DNA of 64,000 nucleotides from Oncomelania hupensis (Eukaryota; Mollusca; Gastropoda; Littorinimorpha; Pomatiopsidae). The first letter of the stretch is position 1. Each line of letters starts with the position of its first letter. Shown piece by piece: positions 10,471 to 21,944 of this stretch. Both the position numbers and the translations under genes were made by a program. The notes beneath the pieces are model-generated. The model had not been told where the DNA came from, did not search any database, and saw nothing but the letters and a program-made list of their open reading frames with translations. The DNA lies in assembly GCA_036898135.1 (NCBI GenBank), contig CM072519.1, positions 71,310,361 through 71,374,360 on the forward strand. The letters run 5' to 3'.

Positions 10471-12248
10471 ATGGCATTATGCTGCAAGCTGAAGACTGTG
10501 TTGCAGGCATACTATAGGATGGGCCATTGTCGTCTTTCCGCCATCCGGTCATTTTCTGTTCTGTCGTCTGTACAGGTATGTTGTTTTGTTTTTTTGTAAA
10601 GTTTTTTGTTTGTTTGTTTGTTTGTTAGGATTTTATGAATTTGTTTATCTTCTTTGAAACAGTGTGCACAAGTGATAATGTGCGCTGCAGATATATAATA
10701 CAACACCTTCAATTGTCGTTGTCACCCCCGTTGGGGTGCCGGGGGTTTCAGTATAAATAGTATCCCCACTTTCTGGAAATTTAGTGCTTTAAATTCCCAC
10801 TGTCGCTGTCTTCCTCATTTACTCTTTCCCATTCCTGCTCTGTCCTATCACTCTGCTATACTATCTTCTTCTTCGCTAGATCAATGACCTACCTTTTTTC
10901 TTGAAAACTCTTCCTGGACAAGACTCCTTGTTTGTGTATGAGGTCTGTTGGATCAGCTTGGGAGTGTTGGACGCTTTCTGCCGGGTGGTCACTAGGGCTT
11001 CCTATGATGTTAGTATTTAGCAATATAGGCATTTTTATACATATGTTTTGTTGATAATTTATGATGATGTTTGTATTCTATTTTGTTTTTGTAACCGGGG
11101 GTTCGAGTAGTTGGGGTAAAGCCTCAGCCGTCCCCTGCGTGGGATGTCTTTATTGTAAAGTGACTGGCCGGTGGAGGGTGTTCAATTTTCCCACTAGGGT
11201 TGTTTCGGCAGATCTTTTATGCGGATCGGGTGTTGTCCGGTCCTGATTTGGCTCGAAAGAGTCTGCTGGACCTAAAGCAACAATCAATCAATCAATCAAT
11301 CAATTGTCGTTGTCATTGTATTTTCATGCCCTTACTGTTGTTGGCTTATAAATATTTCTTTTATAAAAAACTTGATGACCATTCTTAAAGTTAAATTGCT
11401 CTAAAATGTATCAATGCTATAAATGTTCATCATAATCATTAATACCGTGTTACTGCAATGCATTTAAAGGAATTGTTTTTATTTAAATGGGGAGGTTTGC
11501 TAAAATACAGTTATATTTTAAAAAGTACAAATGTAAATATTGAATTAAATATTATTAAGTATTTATTTGTACTAACTTCTTTTTCAGGCAAGGCCAGAAA
11601 TACGATTGGACAACTCCAAATTCACCTGCTTAGTACGAACACCTCACATTAGACATGAAGTAACATTTGCAAAGAAACGGCGTAAATTAACGCCTCAACA
11701 TCAAAAGGACGGAGTGGATCCAAACTGGGCGTGTGTGTTTTACAACAACATGAACCATTATCACTTTTGGGGACAGCTAGTGGTCAACGCTTTGGCCATC
11801 CCTGTCTTCGGCATGTGTGCCCAAGTCTTGCGGGTTTCTTGGCTAGCGCAGGTAAGACATTTACTTGTACCACTACTTATAATAAATACGCAATAATATA
11901 ATAAATACGCGAGTGCTGTCATTAACTAAACTAAGTTGGGCATGAAAATTCTACTAGGTCAGCGTGTAGCAGGCTAGTTTGACTACCAATGCAGTTGGTG
12001 TATTTAACTTGTCTACAGATTGTTTCCATCATTATTAAATATTGTGAAGTCAGTATAAGTTGGCATGAAAATCCCTTTACCAAATAGTGAACTATGGGTT
12101 GACTAAGTTGGCATCTTATGTTGTGCTTTGTTGGTGTTTTCTCCACATATTTGTTGTTCATGTAATGCAAGCTGATCTAAACTTATTTTACAGGGCCACC
12201 ACTTCATGACATGTACCCAGGACTCCACTTCATGACATGTACCCAGGA

Positions 12249-12341
<93 letters not shown>

Positions 12342-14136
12342 TATAGATATATATATCCTGTCCCGTAACTCGGAAGTCATTGGGGCACCACAGATGATCG
12401 TTTAACTAGCGTACTCCATCTTTCTCTGTCCTCTGCAATCCTGATGGCTTCGCTCAGTATCAAGCCAGTCCATTCTCGAATGTTGTCCTCCCACCTCTTT
12501 TTTGGTCTCCCTCTTCTTCTACCTCCTTGCACTGTGCCGTGCAGGATGGTCTTTGCAAGGCCTTACGATCTGGTGATGTGGCTGTAACATCGGAGTTTCC
12601 GTTTCAATGACTTGTGTGATGGTCTGTCGGATTTCGTCGTTGGTGATGTGCTGGGCAAAACAATCAGGGTTGTTGAGGACAGGGAAAGACGGAGTATGCT
12701 AGTTATACGATCATCTGTGGTGCCCCTATGACCTTCGAGTCACGGGATAGGATAGGATGTGCTGGGCATAGGAAATGCCCAGAAGTCTTCTGTAGCACCT
12801 CATCTCCATGCTTTGTATTCTTCATTGTAGATCTGCTGTGAGGGTCCATGTTTCGCAAGCATAAATAGGAAGATGGAGATGACAAGGGAGCGCAGCAGCC
12901 TGTAGACTGATGGTCCTGTCTTTCCAAATGGGCTTCAACCTTGCCAGGGCAGCAGTTGTTTGTGCGATCCTGGAGAGGACTTCCTGTCGGGACCCATTGT
13001 TACAATGGCTCCTAAATATTTGAAGCTATGCGCTGTTTTGAAAGATTGGCCTTGGACTTTGATGTCCATGTTGCTGCCATTAGTGTTGTTGGTCATCATT
13101 TTGGTCTTCTCTGCATTTATTTCCATTCCATAGGCTCTGGAGGTGGTGTCAAGCCTCTGTACCAGCTTTTGAAGTTCTTGTTCCTCTCCAACCAATCCAT
13201 CAATGTCATCCGCAAAACGAAGATTGGAGATTGCTCTACCCCCTATGCTGACTGTGCCTTCGTGATCTGCAAGGGCATCTGACATGATGCGCTCTAGGAA
13301 GATGTTGAAGAGTGTTGGAGAGAGTAGGCATCCTCGACGCACACCGATTGTTGTTCTGAACCAGTTTCTGATGGCGCTGTTATGAAGGACTGCACTGGTA
13401 GCCTTGTCATACAGGCTTTTGATTACTTCAATCAGTTTAGGGATGATGTTGTGCACTCTCATGTTTGTCCACAGAGCTGCATGCCAGACTCGGTCAAACA
13501 CTTTCTTGAAGTCTATGAACACATGATATAGATGTTGGTGCTGTAGGTATTTCTCACAGATTATTCTGAGATTGAAAATCTGTTCAGTGGTACTTCGTCC
13601 TGCCCTGAATCCTGCTTGTTCTTAAGCTATGATTTGTTCAGCTTGGGATTTCAAGTTGTTGAGTATTATTTTCAGGAGGACCTTGCTGGGATGGCTGATG
13701 AGGCTGATGGTGCGGTAATTTTCACACTCCTGAAGGTTACCTTTTTTGGGAAGAGTGATGACAAGTGACTGGGTCCATGGTGTAGGCCACTGCCCACTCT
13801 GCCAGATCTTGTAATGGTGAGGGCATCAATCAGCGCTTCTCCTCCTGCTTGAAGCATGTCCGGGGGTATGTTGTCCACTCCTGCTGACTTCCCTTTCTTC
13901 AGTGATTGCACTGCTGCCTCAACTTCTTCTCGGAGAATTGGGAGGATTTCTTCTTCTTCTCTGTTCTGGGGACATGCTAGAACTGATGGGTCTCCATTTG
14001 ATGTGCGGTTGTAAAGGTCAGAGCAGTACTCTGTCCATCTGTCCAAGTGATGGATGTGTATTTGTTGTGTGTGTGGATGAAACAGGTGAGCGCTTTGAGC
14101 CTGATTGTTTTGGGGAAAGGAGCATATATAGCATCC

Positions 14137-14171
<35 letters not shown>

Positions 14172-17100
14172 CCATCCAAGACTTCTTGTCCTTCTGTAAG
14201 GCATATTATGCCAGACTTGCTTTGGATGGTGGAGACCTTGGGCTGTTTAACACCTGTCATCCGCTTCACAGTCTGGTTGGCCTTCTTGCTGTTATTCTTG
14301 TTTAGACTGTTCTCTATTTCCTGGCATTGATCTTCTATCCAGTTCTCCTTTGCTGTGCGCATGTCTTTTCGGATGTCATTGTTGATTTTTCGGTAGGCGT
14401 CAGCTCCCTGTGAGGTGTTCTTTTTCTTTTTCATCTCTCTTCGTTTATCACACAGATCCAAAAGTTCAGGTGTGATCCACGGCTTCTTCTTTGGCCGGTG
14501 CTTGCCAAGGATCTCAGTCGCAGCATCTGTCAAAGCTGAGTTGAAGGTGGTGGTCATGGTGTTGACATCTACTTCACCAGCTCCCAAAATGAGCAATGGT
14601 AAAAATTTCCCTCCAATTGTGGCCTGAAATATTTCTGCCACCTCCGGGTCTTGCAGTCTCTAGTGCACTTTGCTGTGCTTTACTCTCTTCAAGTGGAGCA
14701 GGAAAGACATCTTCACGAGATCGTGGTCACTTCCGATGTCTGATCCTGGAAAAGTGCGTGTCCTGCCAATGTTGGTGCTTGATCTGAAGCGTTTCTTGAT
14801 CATGATGTAGTCGATGTGGTTGTGATAATACCCGCTGGGACTGTGCCATGTCCTATCCTATCCTGTCCCGTAACCCGGAGGTCGTAGGGGCACCACAGAT
14901 GATCGTTTAACCAGCATACTCCATCTTTCTACGTCCTCAGCAGCCCTGATGGCTTTGCTCAGTGTCAAACCAGTCCATTCTCGAATGTTGTCCTCCCAAG
15001 TCTGTTTTGGTCTCCCTCTTCTTCTACCTCCTTGCACTCTGCTTTGCAGAATGCTCTTTGCAGGCCTGATGATCTGGTGATGTGGCCATACCATCGGAGT
15101 TTCCGTTTCTTCACCACTGTGAGCAGGTCATCGTGTTGTCCAATGGCCTGTGTGATGGTCTGTCGGACTTCGTCCTTGGTGATGTGCTGGGTATAGGAAA
15201 TGCCCAGATGTCTTCTGTAGCACCTCATCTCCATGCTTTGTATTCTTCGTTGTAGATCTGCTGTGAGGGTCCATGCATCTGGCAAACTCCAAGAGTCTCA
15301 GACCTCTGTCATTTGTCTCGTTGTTGCAGTGAGGTCCACATGTGTCTCCCCAGTTGTGCACATCTTGGCCAACCTTGGCATTCCATTCCCCTTGCACTAC
15401 GACTATGTCCTTCGGCACTTGGTCAAGGACAGCCTATAGATTTTCATAGAAATCCTCCATTTGGGTGTCGTCATAGTCTGATGTTGGGGCATAGGCCTGG
15501 ATGATGGTGATTTGAAAAGTGCTGCTCTCAGATGGATGGTAATGAGTCTACTGGAGACTGGGCGGCAACCCATGACATTTGCTAGAATGTTCTTGTGGAC
15601 CAAGAATCCAACGCCGTGTTCATGTCTGTCATCTCTCCCGCTAAAATAAAGCTTGTGGCCTTTGTTGGTCATTGTTTCACCTAGGCCTTTCCAGCGCAAT
15701 TCGCTGATACCTAAAATGTTCCATCGATAGTGGTCCAGCTCGTGGGCCAGTTCTTCTGATTTTCCATCCGCAGTTAGGTTCCTGACATTCTAGGTTCCTA
15801 TGACGATGTTGTTTCTTGTGCGGATCTTGCTAAGTTGTCCATCACTGCATCAGTAGCATACTTATTACCTCCTTGGTGACCCGGGCGACGACCGATCCAG
15901 TATGGAGTGAATGGTTCTTTTCATCATGCAGTGTGTCTTGGGTAAGAAAGACCTTGCAGGGCCCAATCCTCTCCAGGCTGTTGGCCACAGCCGATATCTA
16001 CAATACAGTGTGGCTCGCCTTGACCCCGAGCCTGTGGTCATTGAACCTGTAGTAACAGGAGGTTCCTCCATCCTGGCCGGTGACTTCTATGTAGAAGACT
16101 TTCGCCCAGTGATGCCGTGCTGACATCACCCCTGTTTGTCACCTCTTACGATAAGCCGGGAAACGTTGGGTCTGTTCAATTCAGTGCCTGAACCCACATA
16201 TAGATATATATATATCTTATCCTATCCTATCCCGTAACTCAAAGATCGTTGGGGCACCACAGATGATCACTTAAGCAGCATACTCCAGCTTTCTCTGTTT
16301 TCAGCAACCCTCATGGCTTCGTTCAGTGCAAAGCCAGTCCATTTTCGAATGTTGTCCTCCCACCTCTGTCTCTCTCTTCTTCTGCATTCTTGCACCGTGC
16401 CTTGCAGGATGGTTTTTGGAAGACCTGATACTCTGGTAACGTGGCCCTAACATCGGAGTTTCAGTTTCTTCACCATTGTGAGCATGTCATCATGTTGTCC
16501 AATGGCTTGTGTGATGGTCTGTCGGACTTCGTAATTGGTGATGTGCTGGGTATAGGAAATGCCCAGAAGACTTCTGTAGCACCTCATCTCCATGCTTTGT
16601 TCTTCGTTGTAGATCTGCTGTGGTCCATGTTTCGCAAGCGCACAGGAAGTTGAAGATGACAAGGGAGCGCAGCAGCATTACATATATAATATGTCCACCT
16701 TTCAGAGCACGATAATTATTATATTATAATAATTATCGTGCTCTGACAGGTGGACAAAAAGTGCGCCATAGTGGCTTTCAATTCCATGTGCTGATTTGTG
16801 AGCTAAAAGAGCTCAAATGCAGTACAATTGCATTCATAAAGTCTGGTTCTCCTGACGCATTTCAATCTTTATCAAAGATCTCGTCAGATGAGGTTTGGCT
16901 CTGAATGCTAATGCTACACTGAGTGCAGTCTACCATTTATATTAATATATATATATATACCCCCTTTGGGGTGCCGGGGGTTTCAGTATAAATAGTATCC
17001 CCACTTTCTGGAAATTTAGTGCTTTAAATTCGCACTGTCGCTGTCTTTCTCATTTGCTCTTTCTCATTCCTGCTCTGTTCTATCAATCTGCTATACTCAT

Positions 17101-20100
17101 CTTTATATTATATACCCCCGTTGGGGTGCCGGGGGTTTCAGTATAAATAGTATCTCCACTTTCTGGAAATTTAGTGCTTTAATGCTACACTGAGTGCAGT
17201 CTACCATTTATATTAATATATATATATACCCCCTTTGGGGTGCCGGGGGTTTCAGTATAAATAGTATCCCCACTTTCTGGAAATTTAGTGCTTTAAATTC
17301 CCACTGTTGCTGTCTTTCTCATTCCTGCTCTGTTCTATCAATCTGCTATACTATCGTCTTCTTCGCTAGACCAGTCTCCTACCTGTTTTCTTGAAAACTC
17401 TTCCGGGACAAGACTCCTTATTTGTGTATGAGGTCTGTTGGATCAGCTTGGGAATATTGGACGCTTTCTGCCAGGTGGTCACTAGGGCTCCCTATGATGT
17501 TATTATTTAGCAATGTAGGCATTTTATATGTATGTGTTTTGTTGATAATTTATATGATGTTTGTATTCTATTTTGTTTTTTGTAAACGGGGGTTCGATAA
17601 GTTGGGGTGAAGCCTCAGCCGTCCCATGCGTGGGATGTCTTTATTGTAAAGTGACTGGCTGGTGAAGAGCTTCCGGTTTTACCACTAGGGTTGTTTCAGC
17701 AGATGTTCTATGCGGATTGGGGGTTGTCCGGTCCTGATTTGGCTCGGAAGAGTCCGCTGGACCTAAAGCAATAATAATGTACCGGTAATGTAATATATAT
17801 ATATCAAGATTTTATTCTCTATAACATCGCATGAACATATATGCACTTAGAGAATTACATGGATGACACGAAGCAAGCACCATCATGATTGGACAGCAGC
17901 AAATTATGCACACACACCCATAAAATAATACGTCAATGGCAAATGTTCTCTCTCTCTCTCACTCTCACTCTCTCACTCTCTCTGTCTCTCACTCTCTCTC
18001 TCATTCTCTGTCTCTCTCACTCTCTCTGTCTCTCTCTCTCTGTCTCTCTCTGTCTCTCTCTCTCTCTCTCTCTGTGTCTCTCTCTCTCTCTGCCTAATAT
18101 AATAATGGAACGCAAAATATAAATAATAATATTAAACATGATTACTTATAAAACATGCACACTATATTTCATTTTAATTATTTCCAGTTCACATTCACAG
18201 GTGCATACAACACAGTACAGCATCATCTTGGACAGTCCTTTTAACATTAGGCATTAGGGCAGAGTGTCTCGACATCGCTGCTTCCAGATAATCAGCGACC
18301 CTAGCATAGCGCTAACTGAACAGTAGCGGGCAACGGCCTTGGCTCGTCGAACAGGCAGGCCCACCAACTTCAGTCCGCTAACAAACCGTCCGTGGACTAG
18401 GCCTAGCGAGCCAACTATCAGAACCACAACTTTGCAGCTATAACCAAGATCGCTAATCGTCTGGCACAGTGGGAGGTATCTGTTAAATTTGTTATTGTAG
18501 GAATCAGTTACAAAGTCATCAAAAGGTACAGCTATTTCAATAATGGTAGAGGTTTTATTAAGATGGTCTATGACACACATATCAGGCCTAGTGTGGGGCA
18601 GGTTGGCAAACACTGCACTACTATCGTTCTGGAAGTGAGAAGGTTTTACAATACAGTCTGCCAGGATTTCTGCTCTGGGATTAGCATCTTTCACCGCCCT
18701 GGCCACAATATCTAACACTCTGTTGTGGCGGTTCTGAATAGAGTTCTTGCTTTCCCTACAGCCATTCAGCAAGTGGCTGACAGACTCTATGTAAAAACCA
18801 CACCTACCCGCACTGCTGCGAGAAAGTCTCTGGATAGTAGGTGTGGAGCCTGACGTTACACTCCAGCAGCTGTAATCTGGCCTTCACCACGAACTTCAGC
18901 AGTCGGTCACTTAGATGTAGGTTGGTCAGGTGGGAGGAGGACAGTGAGAAGTCGACGTTGTTGGTACGCGCCAGGCGCCCCTGACATTCTTTGTCTCTCC
19001 ACTCTGCCAGCTTGCCCTGTAGTTGTTGGCGTTTGAATGACGTGAAGAAAGCCTTGGGCTCCACGAAGGACAGTTGGATCTCCTCTTCTGGGCTGACTCT
19101 GAGGATGTACTGCTCGCTGTCATTCAGGTGGAGCTGGATCCCCAGTCTACCGCAGATGTCGTTGAGGTGCACCCACGGTGACTTACGCCAGGTGACCTTA
19201 GATGCCTTGATCAGCCGGTATTTGGCATCAGTCTGGTAGCCAGCGAAGTTGTGGTCATCGTCGTCTTCGGGTGCTGCTGCACACTTGCGTTTAGTGAGAT
19301 GGAGCGCAAGTGATGTTCTGGCCGAGTGTCTGGTCTGCTCGTCATCGCTGTTCAAAACGCTCAGCATGAAGGACAGCTTCTTGGCGTAGTACATGGTCCG
19401 TGGATGGAACAGACCCAGACCACCCTCGCTTCGTGCGCAGAACATGAAAGAGCGTGTCGACGACTTGTTCAAGCCAAGCCAGTGTCTCACGTTGGATACG
19501 ATGCTGTCTTCCAGGCCGTCTAGCACTTTCTCTGTGAACTGAATGTTGGGGAAATAAAAGTGCAGCCTGGAAGTGGCCATGGTGTTGACAGCCTGGAGTT
19601 TCGCGGCTACCGCTAGAGGGGCAACGTCGATCTTGGCCAGGGTGATTTTAAAGTCACTGACGATGCTTTCCACCTGTTCGTCTTCAGCCGTAGCAGCAAG
19701 GTTGATGTTGTAGCCCAGGTACGTGTATGGTTGCTCTCTGTCTAACATGGGGATGGGGGATCCCTGCACCACAAGCTGGGTAGAGGCTGTATTGTCACTT
19801 TTACTCCAGTTGTTACCGGTGCGTTGCCCATGTAGAACTGCACACTTTCGATGCTTTACCTCCATGCCTGAGTAGGTCATGAAGAGATCGGTCTTTTCAG
19901 CCGCTGCCCTGATATCCTCTTCGTTGGTAGCCGTCATGTCCACATCATCAACATAGCCTTGGACTGGATTTGGAGAGCTGGTCGCTGATGATCCCTGCTC
20001 AATCCATCTCAGCCACTTGTCGATGCCTTGCTCGAAGATAAGCACGGACCACGGGCAGCCCTGGATGATGCCTTTGCCCCTTGTGATAGGCTTGGTAAGA

Positions 20101-21829
20101 CCGCTGGCTGTTTTCACTTGAAAGGTAGATCCCGTGTAAATGTCTCTCGTGATGCTGATCACCTGCTCAGGGTAGCCCATCTCACTGAGCTCGTTCAGCA
20201 TCACCTGGTGGTCGATGCTGCCAAAAGCATCTTTGATGTCAATGAAGGTGACATACAGCTTGGAGGATGTATGGAGGAAGTCGGTGATGTCAGCCTTCAG
20301 TGTAAAGACATGCTCCTGCAGACCATTGCGTGGCATGGACCCCTTTTGTCGACTGGATAGCCTGCCCGTCTCCACGATCCAAGGCACCATTCTCTGTTGG
20401 ATCAACTTCATGTAGATCTTGTAGCTTGTGCAGAGGAGAGAGATCGGTCGCCAGTCTTCAATGTTTTTGGGATCGCCATTCTTCTTAGGCACCAGCGTGA
20501 TGATGGAGTGCTTCCAGTCAGAGGGTACACGCTTGTTGATGGCGCAAATATTCATGATCGCCGTAAACAAGGGGGCGAGTGTTTGTTTACATCGCTTCAC
20601 GTGGTCGTAGGTAACCCCGTCAAACCCCGGCGAGCGACGAGCAGGCAGTGAGCTAATAATAGTTGTGACCTCTTTCATGCTAAACGTTACAGGCGGCGGA
20701 GTCCACTGTGGAGGAGGGATGTTGATTTCGCCTCGCCATGGGGGTGGTGGTGTGTCAACTAGAACTCTCTGACAGCGTGTGTGGAAGTGTTGGAATACAA
20801 TGTCTCTGTCATACACACATACACACACACATAAAATAAAACATAAATTTTAAAAAACAGCAAATGTACAATTACAACTATTGACAATTCTTTGACGGTT
20901 GCTGCAAAAGCTAGTTTGAACATCGGGGAAAAGTGCATCCATAAAAAGTGTTTGTTCATTCACCCCTGCTCTGACCTTGGTCCGCCCCATATTTGTAAAT
21001 ATTCTTCTTCATGTTTGTATTTTTGTATAATTTATTAGTGTCGTTTTTGTTTAACTTCTTTTCATATGTGTTTTGATGTTAACGTAAAGTATAAATCATT
21101 AAATGCGTGAGAACTGCCTCCAACATTATCATCGTCATTCCCCCATTTTTAGTTGTTTTGATTCAGCCCACTGCCTCCTCTCATCCGATCACCCCTTCTT
21201 AGCTCTCCCCTACTCCCTCCTTAGCAAGTGTCGGATTTTATTTTGTATGAAGCTGGATGTTTAGAATGAATGCATGAGTACTGCACTTTGAACCGATATT
21301 GTTCCTTAGGAAAAAGCGCTATATAAATATCATTATTATGTCATTAGAAAGAAGCTGTATATATGTTCATTTTCGTTTGTGTGTTTGGCAGGACTTTTCT
21401 ATCACTGGTGGTTTCATAACATCGTGTTGCTACGTGTTCCTGTACTCCATTCTCTTTGTGGGTGTCAACAGCCTGTGCAAACGCAACATGAAGCGAATCT
21501 ACACCGACGAAAGTGCCACCAACTACGCTGCTGTGGTACAGGATTACAAGATGATGAACAAAACCATCACCTTCAATTTGAAGGACACCAAGCGTCTGCC
21601 TCCCAGCCATGTGCTGGGCAACTTTTGGGGCAATGTTGCTATCAAAGGTCGACCCTATTTACTGACCCCGACAGACTTTGTGCAGCCCAAGTATTATAAT
21701 CTGATCATGGGTTATGATCTTGGACGTTCTGTGTACCTCGACGTCATCAAGGACATCGACATTAGGGACTTGCGGCCCAAGCAAGTGGAGGATGATGCCA
21801 AGACAACAAAAAAGTCATCTAAGAGATAG
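10471..21829 (+). CDS. TMEM186: TMEM186-like mitochondrial membrane protein, 3 exons
   Basis: Coding exons are 10471-10575, 11588-11851 and 21392-21829, all phase 0, each with GT-AG borders. They join into about 268 residues, somewhat longer than the vertebrate protein (about 213, from memory). Exon 1 encodes a basic, acid-free N-terminus (MALCCKLKTVLQ..., then IRSFSVLSS) that reads as a mitochondrial presequence. Exon 2 carries membrane segment 1 (FWGQLVVNALAIPVFGMCAQ) and exon 3 segment 2 (TSCCYVFLYSILFVGV), followed by the conserved block around TDESATNY and VQDYKMMNKTITF and a lysine-rich end. TMEM186 is known as a mitochondrial complex I assembly factor of the MCIA group; that role is inherited from the family. 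Intron 2 is 9.5 kb and full of retroelements. Assignment is by pattern, so moderately sure. Confidence 0.8.
10725..11299 (+). mobile_element. non-autonomous retroposon RX, full-length copy 1
   Basis: 575 bp between a perfect 16-bp target duplication, tcaattgtcgttgtca, at 10709-10724 and 11300-11315. The 5' end is G/C-rich (cccccgttggggtgccgggg), followed by tataaatag. The 3' end has a nested stem-loop: ggtcc pairs with ggacc, with ggctc-(tetraloop)-gagtc inside. It closes with (caat)n. No ORF and no clear pol III boxes. Direct duplication plus a simple-repeat tail means LINE-type target-primed insertion. It lies in intron 1 of TMEM186. Other copies are at 16960-17795, 49880-49918 and 53719-54288. 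Confidence 0.85.
12253..12338. repeat. (TA)n followed by (GA)n microsatellite
   Basis: About 29 TA units, then about 14 GA units. Just upstream, a 28-bp unit (ccacttcatgacatgtaccc...) is duplicated once at about 12186-12242. The AT-rich flank served as target for the RTE copy that follows. Confidence 0.9.
14052..14173 (+). mobile_element. short retroposon with (ATT)n tail, copy 1
   Basis: A 120-bp insert in the RTE linker, ending in about 11 ATT units. tccaag is found on both sides (near 14044 and 14176), consistent with a target duplication. The sequence from gatggatgtgtatttg onward is shared with 29407-29522, so this is a dispersed family. No ORF. Confidence 0.65.
14849..15276 (-). mobile_element. 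5'-truncated RTE copy inserted in another RTE
   Basis: Starts with the family tail (tatcctatcctgtcccg) and ends at about codon LQRRI of the C-terminal domain, then jumps directly to endonuclease sequence of the host copy. About 80 bp of the host element is missing at the junction, so insertion and deletion occurred together or later. Minus-strand peptides include MEMRCYRRHLGIS and [15 protein letters not shown]. Confidence 0.8.
16217..16680 (-). mobile_element. 5'-truncated RTE LINE tail
   Basis: About 460 bp of the 3' part of an RTE element, beginning with the ttatcctatcctatcccg tail and ending in the C-terminal coding region. It abuts the target-site AT repeat of the 12358-16197 copy, so two insertions used the same AT-rich spot. 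Confidence 0.8.
16692..16755. repeat. 64-bp near-perfect palindrome
   Basis: Arms tgtccacct...cagagcacgataatt and their reverse complement around an AT-rich centre (tattatattataata), with only two or three unpaired bases. As RNA or single strand it would form a hairpin of about 28 bp. The CAGAGCAC start of each half resembles a hAT-like terminus, so it may be two transposon ends in head-to-head contact. Confidence 0.8.
16960..17795 (+). mobile_element. retroposon RX cluster: two head fragments plus one copy
   Basis: The G/C-rich 5' end of family RX occurs three times: at about 16960-17100 (head only), 17115-17180 (head only) and 17228-17795 (near full-length, ending ctggacctaaagcaataat). A 49-bp AT-rich flank (aatgctacactgagtgcagt and following) precedes the first and third heads. 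3'-truncated copies are not expected from 5'-truncating retroposition, so tandem duplication of head plus flank is the likelier origin. Confidence 0.75.
17948..18091. repeat. (CT)n-rich microsatellite
   Basis: About 145 bp of CT repeat with periodic CA and GT interruptions. The serine/leucine frame it opens is an artefact. Confidence 0.95.
18240..20830 (-). mobile_element. R2/NeSL/HERO-type LINE with restriction-like endonuclease
   Basis: Minus-strand ORF 20828-18804 (674 codons) is an RT: RSPGFDGVTYDHVK, FIDIKDAFGSIDH, IIQGCPWSVLIFEQ and the active site GYVDDVDM. The second piece, 18803-18254, begins with a CCHC zinc knuckle (RCGFYIESVSHLLNGC) and continues with a PD-(D/E)XK-like endonuclease signature (RPDMCVIDHLNKTSTIIEI, then AVPFDD). 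RT upstream of CCHC plus a C-terminal endonuclease is the R2-type layout, unlike the APE-type RTE and CR1 elements here. The two pieces are out of frame by one base next to the first cysteine of the knuckle (about 18806). The N-terminus with its DNA-binding fingers is not seen, so the copy is 5'-truncated. It lies in intron 2 of TMEM186. Confidence 0.8.
21090..21345 (+). mobile_element. L2-like LINE 3' UTR copy with (ATT)-type tail
   Basis: Matches, in reverse complement, the 3' UTR of the minus-strand element at 1010-1310 (shared tgaatgcatgagtactgcac and a CT/AC-rich stretch). It ends in aagcgctatataaatatcat and ATT. Only 3' sequence is present. It ends about 45 bp before the acceptor of TMEM186 exon 3, close enough to include or replace that intron's branch-point region. 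Confidence 0.65.
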
Positions 21830-21938
21830 TGCGTGTAGTGAACTCACAAACTGTTGTATTTGTTGTTGAAAGTTTTGATTGCTTTCATTATTGCAAGATC
21901 AAAAGCTGTAGCTTACTTCTTACTTTTCATTTAACTGG

Positions 21939-21944
21939 AATAAA
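21939..21944 (+). terminator. poly(A) signal of TMEM186-like gene
   Basis: AATAAA 110 bp after the stop codon, giving a short 3' UTR. Confidence 0.7.

Larger units (their letters stand above)
12358..16197 (-). mobile_element. RTE LINE, full-length but broken copy
   Basis: Runs from the gtcccgtaac 3' terminus to the same 5' end as the complete element at 58906-62244. It is flanked by an AT-rich duplication, atatagatatatatatc, at 12341-12357 and (one AT longer) 16198-16216. Minus-strand pieces in order: EN (15699-15128), EN/linker (14641-14168), RT fingers (14175-13672), RT core with RFADDIDGLVGE (13522-12935) and the C-terminal tail (12927-12703). It is broken by frameshifts, a 120-bp retroposon (14052-14173) and a second, truncated RTE (14849-15276). 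Without the inserts it is about 3.3 kb, like the intact copy. Confidence 0.85.

Noticed and set aside
17889..18122. 77-codon serine/leucine-rich frame
   Set aside because: Runs through a CT microsatellite.
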